A stretch of DNA of 64,000 nucleotides. Source: CAWJMD01 sp963700925. Its GTDB lineage: Bacteria; Actinomycetota; Actinomycetes; Actinomycetales; CAWJMD01. Both the position numbers and the translations under genes were made by a program. Positions 25,060-32,872 of this stretch are shown one piece after another. The stretch spans positions 3,224,001 through 3,288,000 of the forward strand of contig OY969553.1 of the NCBI GenBank assembly GCA_963700925.1, read 5' to 3'. The notes under the pieces are model-generated. The model saw only the letters and a program-made list of their open reading frames with translations, was not told where the DNA came from and searched no databases. Within the stretch, counting starts at the first letter, position 1, and each line of letters opens with the position of its first letter.

Positions 25060-27014
25060 GGCATCGGCCGCTCGCTGCCTGCCTGCTGCTCGTCGTCCCG
25101 GCAGGACTCTTCTGCTCGTCGGCCTCCGGTGCCCCGGCTGTCTCGTCCGGGGCGCCGGCGGCCGAGGGTCGGTCGGCCATGGTGCGGGAGGCTCTCGCCC
25201 AGCTGCCCGACCACGGACCCGTCCGGGTCGTCGCCACGACGGTCGGCCCTGACGGCCGGCCGGAGGTGCGTGTCGAGCAGGCCGCGACTCCGCAGGCAGG
25301 CGCGGCCGCCCTCGTGCGGCTTGGGGCCGACGACGAGGTGACGGCGGTCGAGCTCGACTCCCGCGTGGAGGCTTTCGACCACCCCATCAGCAACGACGCG
25401 CTGCGCGGCAGCCAGTGGGGCATGACGAGACTCGACGCCGAGCACGTGTGGGGCACCAGCCGGGGAGCGGGCGCGACGATCGCCGTCATCGACAGCGGTG
25501 TCGACGGGACCCATCCCGATCTCCAAGGTGCGCTCGTTGATGGCTATGACTACGTGACCGGCGGCGGGAACGGCCTCATCGACCCCGGCGGGCACGGCAC
25601 CCACGTCGCGGGCATCGCGGTTGCGGTTCCCGGCAACAGCACGGGCGTCATCGGCCTGGCACCCGACGCGCGAGTGATGTCGCTGCGGGTCCTGAATGCC
25701 AGTGGTAGTGGGCTGACATCGCACGTCGCAGCCGCTGTGGTCAAGGCTGTCGACGACGGTGCGGACGTGATCAACCTGTCCCTCGGGGGGCCCGGCAACA
25801 GCGCAGCGGTCGCGCTCGCCGTCGAGTACGCCGTCGACTCCGGGGTGCCGGTCGTCGCCTCCATGGGCAACGAGCGGACCGCTGGCGACCCGATCCTGTA
25901 TCCGGCCGCGCTGCCCGGCGTGATCGCGGTGGCCGCGACCGGAACGAATGACGTATCGGGGTTCTTCTCGAGCACCGGTGCGCACGTGTCCGTGTCGGCG
26001 CCCGGGGTGAGCATCCTGTCGACGACAGGCGGCACCTACGCCTTGAAGTCCGGGACCTCGATGGCCGCCCCGCACGTCTCGGCGGTCGTTGCCTTGCTGC
26101 ACGCGGTCGACGCGGGCCTCTCGACGGAGGAGGTCAGGAGCGTCCTGATGTCCACGGCGGAGGACCTGGAGTGCGCCGGCTTCGACTACACCACGGGTGC
26201 CGGCCTGGTCGATCCCCTGGCTGCCCTGGAGGCGCTGGGCGAAGAGCCGCCCCCGCCGCCAGCTGGTGAGCGCGGCGACTGGACCGGCGGTGGCACGGTG
26301 GACGTGCTGGCGACGACGTCGACCGGTGTGCTCAGGTCGTTCCCCGGCTGCGGTGACGGCAGCCTGGGCAAGGGCGCGACGGTCGGTTCGGGTTGGAAGT
26401 CGATGACGTACCTGGGTTCGCCGGGCGACATCACTGGTGACGACCGGACGGATCTGGTGGCGCGGTCGAGCACCGGGGCGATGTTCCTGTACCCGGGTCG
26501 TGGTGGTGGGCTGGTCAGCAATGGGCAGCAGGTCGGTTCGGGGTGGAACGTGATGACGGCGTTGGTCACTCCTGGTGACCTGGACGGTGACGGCAGGCCG
26601 GACCTGTTGGCGCGTCGTACCGACGGCACGTTGCACCACTACCGGTTCGGCACCACTGGTGCGTTGTCGTACGTGCGCCAGGTGGGTACGGGCTGGAACG
26701 GGATGGCGTGGATGACGGGGATGGGTGACATCAACGGTGACGGTTTCGGTGACGTGCTGGGGGTGAACTCCAGCGGCACGATGCTGAGGTACTGGGGTTC
26801 GGCGTCCGGCCTGCGCGGTGGAGGCGTGGTCGGCACCGGCTGGGGTGGGATGACGTGGGTCACCAGCCCGGGTGACATGAACGGTGATGGTCGTGGTGAC
26901 CTGCTGGTGCGTGACTCGGCGGCGAACCTGAGGTTCTACCCGGGCAGCGCGACCGGGGTCAGCAACGGCCGGCAGGTCGGTAGCGGATGGGGCGGGTTCT
27001 CACGCATCCTCTAG
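25056..27014 (+). CDS. Secreted subtilisin-like (S8) protease with FG-GAP-like repeats
   Basis: 652 residues if translation starts at CTG 25056. The catalytic triad is Asp in VIDSGVDG (near 145), His in GGHGTHVAG (near 180) and Ser in SGTSMAAPH (near 335). An inhibitor-like propeptide (VRVVATTV ... ADDEVTAVELD) lies before it. The first ATG or GTG (25179/25182) would leave no signal peptide, yet the codons upstream of it read RHRPLAACLLLVVPAGLFCSS, a clear export signal, with no ATG, GTG or TTG available. CTG at 25056 overlaps the previous TGA (CTGA), mimicking the usual ATGA overlap. The C-terminal 247 residues nearly match those of the previous gene. Confidence 0.85.
   Translation: MRHRPLAACLLLVVPAGLFCSSASGAPAVSSGAPAAEGRSAMVREALAQLPDHGPVRVVATTVGPDGRPEVRVEQAATPQAGAAALVRLGADDEVTAVELDSRVEAFDHPISNDALRGSQWGMTRLDAEHVWGTSRGAGATIAVIDSGVDGTHPDLQGALVDGYDYVTGGGNGLIDPGGHGTHVAGIAVAVPGNSTGVIGLAPDARVMSLRVLNASGSGLTSHVAAAVVKAVDDGADVINLSLGGPGNSAAVALAVEYAVDSGVPVVASMGNERTAGDPILYPAALPGVIAVAATGTNDVSGFFSSTGAHVSVSAPGVSILSTTGGTYALKSGTSMAAPHVSAVVALLHAVDAGLSTEEVRSVLMSTAEDLECAGFDYTTGAGLVDPLAALEALGEEPPPPPAGERGDWTGGGTVDVLATTSTGVLRSFPGCGDGSLGKGATVGSGWKSMTYLGSPGDITGDDRTDLVARSSTGAMFLYPGRGGGLVSNGQQVGSGWNVMTALVTPGDLDGDGRPDLLARRTDGTLHHYRFGTTGALSYVRQVGTGWNGMAWMTGMGDINGDGFGDVLGVNSSGTMLRYWGSASGLRGGGVVGTGWGGMTWVTSPGDMNGDGRGDLLVRDSAANLRFYPGSATGVSNGRQVGSGWGGFSRIL
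26274..27014 (+). repeat. 741-bp direct repeat, copy 2 (FG-GAP-like domain)
   Basis: This is the second copy of 24319-25059, about 95% identical by hand count and without indels. The stop codon differs (TAG here, TGA in copy 1). Confidence 0.92.
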
Positions 27015-27021
27015 CCGAGGT

Positions 27022-27043
27022 CCACGACTAGGCCACGACTAAG
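27022..27043 (-). repeat. 11-bp tandem duplication at the end of the CoA-transferase gene
   Basis: CCACGACTA occurs twice with an 11-bp period; the second copy holds the TAG stop of the minus-strand gene. Both converging genes end within 30 bp of each other. Confidence 0.7.
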
Positions 27044-27686
27044 ACCACTCAGCGAGATCCACGACCAGGGCCGGGCCGGTCTTCTCGCGTACCTCGTCGA
27101 AGGTGACGCCCGGGGCGAGCTCGCGCAGCACGAGACCCTGGTCGGTGACGTCGATGACGGCCAGGTCGGTGATGATCCGTTGAACCACACCGCGACCCGT
27201 GTACGGCAGGGTGCACTCGTCGACGATCTTGTGGGCGCCGTCCTTGGCGACGTGCTCCATCAGCACGATGACCTTCTTGGCGCCGTGGACCAGATCCATC
27301 GCGCCGCCCATGCCCTTGACCATCTTGCCGGGGATCATCCAGTTGGCGATGTCTCCGGTGGCGGACACCTGCATGGCGCCGAGGATCGCGGCGTCGATCT
27401 TGCCGCCGCGGATCATCCCGAAGCTGGTGGCGGAGTCGAAGATCGCTGCACCGGCTCGCAGGGTGACGGTCTCCTTGCCGGCGTTGATCAGGTCGGGATC
27501 CTCGTCGCCCTCGTACGGGTAGGGACCGAAGCCGAGGATGCCGTTCTCGGACTGCAGCACGATCTCGACGTCGTCGGGAACGTAGTTCGGGACCAGAGTG
27601 GGCAGGCCGATGCCGAGGTTGACGTAGTCGCCGTCGGTCAGCTCCGCTGCGGCGCGGGCGGCCATCTGCTCACGGGTCAGCGGCAT
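27039..27686 (-). CDS. 3-oxoacid CoA-transferase subunit B
   Basis: 215 residues. It starts LTREQMAARAAAELTDGDYVNLGIGLPT and has SENGILGFGPYP near residue 46, where the catalytic glutamate of the family forms the CoA thioester. With subunit A it exchanges CoA between succinyl-CoA and a 3-oxoacid (acetoacetate or 3-oxoadipate); the sequence does not settle which. ATG follows subunit A's TGA after one base. It has no evident link with the wall proteins on either side. Confidence 0.93.
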   Translation of the reverse strand: MPLTREQMAARAAAELTDGDYVNLGIGLPTLVPNYVPDDVEIVLQSENGILGFGPYPYEGDEDPDLINAGKETVTLRAGAAIFDSATSFGMIRGGKIDAAILGAMQVSATGDIANWMIPGKMVKGMGGAMDLVHGAKKVIVLMEHVAKDGAHKIVDECTLPYTGRGVVQRIITDLAVIDVTDQGLVLRELAPGVTFDEVREKTGPALVVDLAEWS

Positions 27687-27687
27687 C

Positions 27688-28485
27688 TCAGATCCCCTTC
27701 GTCTGGGCGGCGTCGGGACGGGGACGTACCGTCCGCTTCTCGATCCGCTTGTCGGCGGCCTGCTCGGGCGTCAGGGCCAGCACCCGCTGCACGAACACAC
27801 CGGGCAGGTGGACCTGGTTCGGGTCGAGCTGGCCGGGCTCGACCAGCTCCTCGACCTCGGCGACCGTGACGTCGCCGGCCATCGCGCAGAGCGGGTTGAA
27901 GTTGCGGGCCGAGTCACGGAACACCAGGTTGCCGTGCCGGTCGCCCTTCCAGGCCCGCACCAGCGCGAAGTCGGCGTGGATGGCCTGTTCGAGCACGTAT
28001 TCGTGCTCGGCGCCTCGCACCGTGAACGTCGCGGTCGGCTTCGGCGGGGAGGAGAGCACGACGTTGCCGTCGCTGTCGTAGCGCCACGGCAGCCCGCCCT
28101 CCGCGACCTGGGTGCCCACGCCGGTGGCGGTGTAGAAGGCCGGGATCCCCGACCCACCGGCTCGCATCCGCTCCGCCAAGGTGCCCTGCGGGGTCAGCTC
28201 GACCTCCAGCTCACCGGACAGGTACTGGCGGGCGAACTCCTTGTTCTCACCCACGTACGAGGCCACCACCCGGCGGATCCGCCTGGACCCCAGCAGCACC
28301 CCCAGACCCCAGCCGTCCACCCCGCAGTTGTTCGAGAACACCTCCAGGTCGCGCACAGCCGCCTCGTGCAAGGCCCCGATCAGCACACTCGGGATCCCAC
28401 AGAGCCCGAAACCTCCCACCGCGAGGGAGGCGCCGTCACCGATGCCGGCGATGGCGTCCTGCGGGCTGGAGACGACCTTGTCCAT
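27688..28485 (-). CDS. 3-oxoacid CoA-transferase subunit A
   Basis: 265 residues. DKVVSSPQDAIAGIGDGASLAVGGFGLCGIPSVLI is the typical opening of the alpha subunit with its glycine-rich CoA-binding loop; GGLPWRYDSDGNVV and GDRHGNLVFRDSARNFNP follow. ATG 28485 is chosen, with GAGGAG nine bases upstream; the frame is open further upstream but without similarity. It forms the alpha-beta complex with the next gene. Confidence 0.93.
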   Translation of the reverse strand: MDKVVSSPQDAIAGIGDGASLAVGGFGLCGIPSVLIGALHEAAVRDLEVFSNNCGVDGWGLGVLLGSRRIRRVVASYVGENKEFARQYLSGELEVELTPQGTLAERMRAGGSGIPAFYTATGVGTQVAEGGLPWRYDSDGNVVLSSPPKPTATFTVRGAEHEYVLEQAIHADFALVRAWKGDRHGNLVFRDSARNFNPLCAMAGDVTVAEVEELVEPGQLDPNQVHLPGVFVQRVLALTPEQAADKRIEKRTVRPRPDAAQTKGI

Positions 28486-28734
28486 GCGAGTGAGCTCCTC
28501 GGCGAGCAGATGGCTGACGGGACCGGGCCGCACTCCCGCGGACGGGTTCACAATCCGGCGACGGGCGCAGTCTACGGGCCCGCCAACGTCACCGACCGTA
28601 TGTGTTGCACCCACGTAACTCACCCATCTCGTGGTGCCCACTCAAGGGGGCTCGTCAGGGCGACGATGGGCCTGGAGCCGTCCCTCCGGTCACAGTTCGA
28701 CAACGTGACGCACACGCATTGGAGCACTTCCCCG

Positions 28735-30270
28735 GTGAACCGTCCTCGCGCAGCACGTCCCGCAGCACGTTCCGCAGCACGTCCAGCAGCACGTCCAGCA
28801 GCACGTCTAGCCAACGAGTCGTCGCAGGACAGACTCATTTCCCTGCTGGTCAGGCTCGTCGTGGTCACCGTCGTCGCCCTGGTCGGCGTCGGCCTCGCGG
28901 GCCAGGGGGCCGATGGTGCGATCCCGGTGCCGCAGCCTCCCGTGGCGTTCAAGACCGCCCCCGAGCCGCCGGCCAAGTACGTCGGCCAGTTCACCTGCGT
29001 CAGCAAGGTGCCGGCCGGCACGGCCAAGCTCAAGGCACTGCTGGCGGCCACCTACACACCGTCCTCCATCGGTACGCTGCGCGGCTGCTCGGTGGGCGGG
29101 CGCAGCGAGCACAAGGACGGCCGGGCCCTCGACTTCATGCTGAACGTGAACAACGCCACCGACAAGGCGAAGGCCGAGTCCTTCCTCAACTGGCTGATCG
29201 GGCCGGACGCCCAGGGCAACAGGTCGGCCAACGGCCGCCGGCTCGGCGTCATGTACGTGATCTGGAACCGGTACTCGTGGGACTTCTACGACGCCAACCC
29301 CCAGTGGGAGCCGTACACAGGCGCCAGCCCCCACACCGACCACATCCACATCAGCCTGAGCTGGGACGGCGCCCTCGGGCGGAGCTCCTTCTGGACCGGC
29401 AGCGCCCCGGCGGCCTACGACTACGGACCCTGCCAGGTCTACATCGGCGAGCCGGTCGAGCCGGGCCCCCACTACACGCGCTGCGGAACCCCCGTGCAGC
29501 GTCCGGCGCAGGTGTTCCCGCGACGCTGGAACGCGGACACGACGGCCGACGTCCTGGCGATCCTCCCCGACGGCAAGCTGAACCTCTACCCCGGCACCGG
29601 CAGGGGCACCTTCGCGCCCTCGGCGTCCATCGGCCACGGCTGGCAGGCGATGAGCCTGGTCACCCCGGTCGGCGACCTCGACAAGGACGGCAGCCGCGAC
29701 CTCGTCGCGCGTGACACCGACGGCTTGCTGTGGCTCTACCGCGGCAACGGGATCGGCGGGTTCATCAACAGGGTGCAGATCGGTCACGGCTGGCAGAGCA
29801 TGGACGTCATCGTGGGCGCCGGCGACGTCAACCTCGACGGAGTCTCCGACCTGGTGACTCGCCGTGTCACTGACGGCGCGCTGCTGACCTACCTGGGAAC
29901 GGGCACGGGCGGCGTGCGCACGGGCACCCAGGTGGGCGCTGCGCCCGCAGCCGACCTGGTCACGGCGGTCGGTGACTGGGACGGCGACGCCCAGACCGAC
30001 CTGATCTCCCGCACCGAGGGGACCGGCGACCTGCTGCTGTACTCCGGTGACGGTCATGGCGACTTCTCGGCTCCCGTCCAGATCGGTCACGGCTGGGACG
30101 CGATGTCCGCGCTCGCCGGACCAGGGGACTTCAACGGCGACGGCAAGGCCGACATCATGGCCAGGACCGCCGACGGCAAGCTCATGCTGTACACCGGCCG
30201 GGGCGACGGCAGGTTCGGCACGGTCACCCAGGTCGGCCACGGCTGGCAGGCCATGCGCCTGGTCAGCTGA
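28735..30270 (+). CDS. Exported D,D-peptidase-like protein with FG-GAP-like repeats
   Basis: About 511 residues. The N-terminus is an AARP/AARS repeat, then a hydrophobic segment (VRLVVVTVVALVGVGLAG) acting as signal or anchor. Residues about 70-235 resemble the C-terminal domain found in ARB_07466/VanY-like proteins: SVGGRSEHKDGRALDFML and SPHTDHIHISLSW supply the H-x(5-6)-D and H-x-H zinc ligands of LAS peptidases. It would trim peptidoglycan stem peptides. The rest is five FG-GAP-like repeats ending in GHGWQAMRLVS. GTG 28735 is chosen; ATG 28666 is possible. It is divergent from the CoA-transferase genes. Confidence 0.82.
   Translation: MNRPRAARPAARSAARPAARPAARLANESSQDRLISLLVRLVVVTVVALVGVGLAGQGADGAIPVPQPPVAFKTAPEPPAKYVGQFTCVSKVPAGTAKLKALLAATYTPSSIGTLRGCSVGGRSEHKDGRALDFMLNVNNATDKAKAESFLNWLIGPDAQGNRSANGRRLGVMYVIWNRYSWDFYDANPQWEPYTGASPHTDHIHISLSWDGALGRSSFWTGSAPAAYDYGPCQVYIGEPVEPGPHYTRCGTPVQRPAQVFPRRWNADTTADVLAILPDGKLNLYPGTGRGTFAPSASIGHGWQAMSLVTPVGDLDKDGSRDLVARDTDGLLWLYRGNGIGGFINRVQIGHGWQSMDVIVGAGDVNLDGVSDLVTRRVTDGALLTYLGTGTGGVRTGTQVGAAPAADLVTAVGDWDGDAQTDLISRTEGTGDLLLYSGDGHGDFSAPVQIGHGWDAMSALAGPGDFNGDGKADIMARTADGKLMLYTGRGDGRFGTVTQVGHGWQAMRLVS
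28749..28808 (+). repeat. 12-bp tandem repeat, 5 units, in coding sequence
   Basis: Five units of (C/A)GCAGCACGT(C/T)(C/T) encode the repeated A-A-R-(P/S) at the N-terminus of the peptidase-like protein. Confidence 0.85.
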
Positions 30271-30286
30271 CTCTGGTCAGCTGACG
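30259..30286. repeat. 14-bp duplication holding both stop codons of converging genes
   Basis: CTGGTCAGCTGAC occurs twice. Each copy contains the perfect palindrome GTCAGCTGAC (30262-30271 and 30276-30285). The plus-strand gene stops in the first and the minus-strand gene in the second, so both proteins end Val-Ser. The pair could also fold as a bidirectional terminator. Confidence 0.75.
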
Positions 30287-31002
30287 CCCGGCGAGCCACC
30301 CCACCGGCGCGTCACCTGCTCTGGACCCACCAGCGGCTCCGGGTCGACGTCCGGGTGCACCAGCACCAGGGACCCGTCCAGCCGCAAAGTCGGCAGCACC
30401 ACCTCGGCCAGCGGCGCTGCGGGACGGTCGTCGACCACGACCAGCACCCGCGGCGCGTCGGCTTCTGCTCCCTCGTCGTGTGAGTCGACGACAGCCGGCG
30501 GCAGGGGCACCGGCGACGCCGCGACCACCAGCACGTCAGGCTGTGGCCCGACCTCCGCGTTGTAGTCGACGACACCCACCGGCAGGTGCCCGGCCGACCG
30601 GGCCAGCGCCGGCAGCGTCACCAGCACGTCGCCGGCCCCGAGGGCGGCGGGCTCGGCACCCACCGTGAGCACGGCAGCCTCGGTCCCCGGGGCAGCGGGG
30701 ACGGCTCCCACCATCGACAGCGCCAGCTGCCAGACCACGGCACGCCAGTGCCCGGGCAGGTCGAGTGTGACCCGGTCACCGGGACCGATACCGAGCTCCT
30801 CACCCAGCAGGTTGGCGGTCTTCACCACCCAGTTCGCCAGCACCCTGGCCGACAGCTCGACCCGTTCTCCACCGGGTCCGTACCAGGTCAGCCGGGGGCG
30901 ACCGGAGTCACTCGCCTGCAGTGCCTCGAGCAGGGCCTGCACGTTGCGCGCGCGGGCCACCTGCCCGCCGGGCGCGACAGGAACGTCAGGCACGTCAGGC
31001 AC
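30277..31002 (-). CDS. TIGR03089 family protein (AMP-ligase-like N-terminal fragment)
   Basis: About 241 residues. VARARNVQALLEALQAS, PRLTWYGPGGERVELSARVLANWVVKTANLL and GIGPGDRVTLDLPGHWRAVVWQLAL resemble the N-terminal part of acyl-CoA/AMP ligases, but the ATP-binding and C-terminal domains are missing, as is usual for TIGR03089 proteins. Function is unknown. The start is uncertain: GTG 31002 lies one base after the stop of the DUF3105 gene; GTG 30960 would begin nearer the conserved part. It is downstream of, and probably coupled to, DUF3105. Confidence 0.75.
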   Translation of the reverse strand: MPDVPDVPVAPGGQVARARNVQALLEALQASDSGRPRLTWYGPGGERVELSARVLANWVVKTANLLGEELGIGPGDRVTLDLPGHWRAVVWQLALSMVGAVPAAPGTEAAVLTVGAEPAALGAGDVLVTLPALARSAGHLPVGVVDYNAEVGPQPDVLVVAASPVPLPPAVVDSHDEGAEADAPRVLVVVDDRPAAPLAEVVLPTLRLDGSLVLVHPDVDPEPLVGPEQVTRRWGGSPGVS

Positions 31003-31009
31003 GTCAGGC
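30983..31009 (-). repeat. 9-bp tandem repeat across a stop/start junction
   Basis: Three exact units of ACGTCAGGC (plus strand). Read on the minus strand, the TGA of the DUF3105 gene is in the first unit and recurs in frame twice more, while the next gene reads the same bases as PDV PDV. Confidence 0.85.
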
Positions 31010-31717
31010 AGCGTCGGGCTCGGGCGAGTCGGTGTACGGGTTGCCCTGGATGAACTTCTCGATCTCCGCACCCGAGACCGCGCCGCAGAGCTGGCGCTTG
31101 CCGGCCTCCACGCCCCAGTGGGAGAGGGCGACCGGCTTGTCGTCGGGCAGCTCGCCGTAGGCGGTGTCCCACGCGCTGACGATGAACTTGCCTCCGGTCT
31201 CCTCCATCTCGCGGGCCAGGTCGGAGATCTGCTTCAGCTCGTCCTGCTGCTCGGTCGGCAGGTCCTCGGAGTACCAGATCACGGTGTACCCGTGCTCCAG
31301 GTTGTGGACGAGGTTCTCCATCGCGGGTCGGTCGTCCGCCGTGTAGAAGGCGTTCGCCGGGACCTGCGGCGTGGGGAAGTGCTGGCCGTGCGTCGGCGGG
31401 ACGCTGTCGTAGTCGATCTTCGTGATGTCGGGGGTGTTGGTGCCCGGGCCGACGTGCTCGTTGACCCCGGTGGCGGGGTCGGTGGCGACGTCGTCGCACG
31501 AGGCGGCGCCTGCCGCCACGCCGACCAGGCTGACCTGGTCCGGGTGGTCCTGCCGGTAGTTGCGGACGGTGACGAAGACCAGTCCGATCAGGACCACGAC
31601 CACGGCGCCGGCCGCGACAGCCACGAGGATCGTGGTCCGCCGGTCCTTGGCCTTCTGCGCCGCCCGCATCTGCTCGACCCGCGCCTGCCGGTCGGCCTGG
31701 ATGCTCTTCTTGGCCAC
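31004..31717 (-). CDS. DUF3105 family membrane-anchored protein
   Basis: 237 residues. A short cytoplasmic basic region (KKSIQADRQARVEQ) is followed by one membrane segment (TILVAVAAGAVVVVLIGLVFV, residues about 29-49) and an outer domain with the DUF3105 blocks PPTHGQHFPTPQVPANAFY, MENLVHNLEHGYTVIWYS and SAWDTAYG. Function is not established. The histidines in THGQHF and NLEHGY could bind metal. GTG 31717 has AAGGGGA six bases upstream; the longer frame is rejected. Confidence 0.87.
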   Translation of the reverse strand: MAKKSIQADRQARVEQMRAAQKAKDRRTTILVAVAAGAVVVVLIGLVFVTVRNYRQDHPDQVSLVGVAAGAASCDDVATDPATGVNEHVGPGTNTPDITKIDYDSVPPTHGQHFPTPQVPANAFYTADDRPAMENLVHNLEHGYTVIWYSEDLPTEQQDELKQISDLAREMEETGGKFIVSAWDTAYGELPDDKPVALSHWGVEAGKRQLCGAVSGAEIEKFIQGNPYTDSPEPDAA

Positions 31718-31811
31718 GAGGTCCCCTTCGTCACTACGTCCCGGGCCGCCGTCCGGCACCGGGTACGCGGGCAAGTCTACGAACTGCGCGAGCGTGGACG
31801 ACGCCCGTGCC

Positions 31812-31855
31812 CGTGCCCGCCCCGTGCCCGCCCCGTGCCCGCCCCGTGCCCGCCC
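31812..31855 (+). repeat. 11-bp tandem repeat, 4 units, upstream of the DNA glycosylase
   Basis: Four units of CGTGCCCGCCC fill part of the divergent gap between DUF3105 and the glycosylase gene. They would separate or overlap the two promoters. Confidence 0.85.
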
Positions 31856-31893
31856 CTGTACTCACTGTCGTGCCCGTCGCGCACACTGGTGCC

Positions 31894-32865
31894 GTGACGC
31901 CGCCTGGCGAGACCGAACCGCTGCACCGCAGCTACCGGCCACAGCACCCGGTCTCGGTCGGCTCCGTGATGTCAGGGCTGCGCCACGGCAGGGGAGACCC
32001 TTGCTGGCGACGGGGCAGCGACGGCCGGCACTGGTGGGCCAGCTCGACACCCGCCGGCGCGGGGCTGCTGTCGATGCGCACCGACCCCGGCGCGGGCGTG
32101 GTGGAGACCTCAGCCTGGGGCCCGGGGGCCGAGTGGCTGCTGGACGGCGTGCCCGACCTGCTCGGGGCCCGCGACGACCCCACAGGCTTCGTGCCGTCGC
32201 CGCAGCACCCACGGCTGGTGACGGCGTGGCGAACACGACCGGGCTACCGAGTGCCCCGCACCCGGCGCGTGCTGGACGCGTTCGCGGCGGCCTGCATCGA
32301 GCAGCGGGTGACCGGCCCGGAGGCGTTCGCCGCGTGGTCGTCTCTGGTGCGGGCGTACGGCGAGCCTGCGCCTGGAGCCGTCGCCGCTCCCGGCGGACCC
32401 GCGCACGGGATGCGCACACCCCCGACAGCCGCCGCGTGGCGCTCCGTGCCCAGCTGGGCCTGGCTCCGCGCCGGTGTGGACGTGTCACGACGCGGAGCGC
32501 TGCTCGCTGGCGCCGGCACCCCCCACGGGCTGGAACGGACGCTCACTCTCGAGCCCGCACAGGTCGAGCCGGCCCTGCGGTCCCTGCCAGGTGTGGGGCG
32601 CTGGACCGCCGCCGAGACACGGCAGCGAGCGCACGGCGACGCAGATGCCTTCTCGTTCGGCGACTTTCACGTGGCGAAGAACGTGTCGTGGGCGCTGACG
32701 GGCGAGGTGCTGGACGACGACGGCTGCGCCGAGGTCATCGCCCGGTACGCGGGTCACCGCTTCCGCGTGCAGCGCCTGCTCGAGCTGGACGGCGCCATCC
32801 GACCGCGTCGCGGGCCGCGGATGACGTTGCCCACGCACAGCCCGCAACGGCTGCCGCGGCGCTAG
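31894..32865 (+). CDS. DNA-3-methyladenine glycosylase (AlkA-like, HhH-GPD)
   Basis: 323 residues. The helix-hairpin-helix LPGVGRWTA (near residue 230) is followed by R-x-HGDADAFSFGDFHV, with the catalytic aspartate of the HhH-GPD superfamily in GDFH. It removes alkylated bases in base-excision repair. The arginine-rich N-terminal half is the usual AlkA-type domain. The GTG start at 31894 is chosen because the upstream frame runs through the 11-bp repeat. The gene stands alone, convergent with the LuxR gene. Confidence 0.85.
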   Translation: MTPPGETEPLHRSYRPQHPVSVGSVMSGLRHGRGDPCWRRGSDGRHWWASSTPAGAGLLSMRTDPGAGVVETSAWGPGAEWLLDGVPDLLGARDDPTGFVPSPQHPRLVTAWRTRPGYRVPRTRRVLDAFAAACIEQRVTGPEAFAAWSSLVRAYGEPAPGAVAAPGGPAHGMRTPPTAAAWRSVPSWAWLRAGVDVSRRGALLAGAGTPHGLERTLTLEPAQVEPALRSLPGVGRWTAAETRQRAHGDADAFSFGDFHVAKNVSWALTGEVLDDDGCAEVIARYAGHRFRVQRLLELDGAIRPRRGPRMTLPTHSPQRLPRR

Positions 32866-32872
32866 CTCGGCA

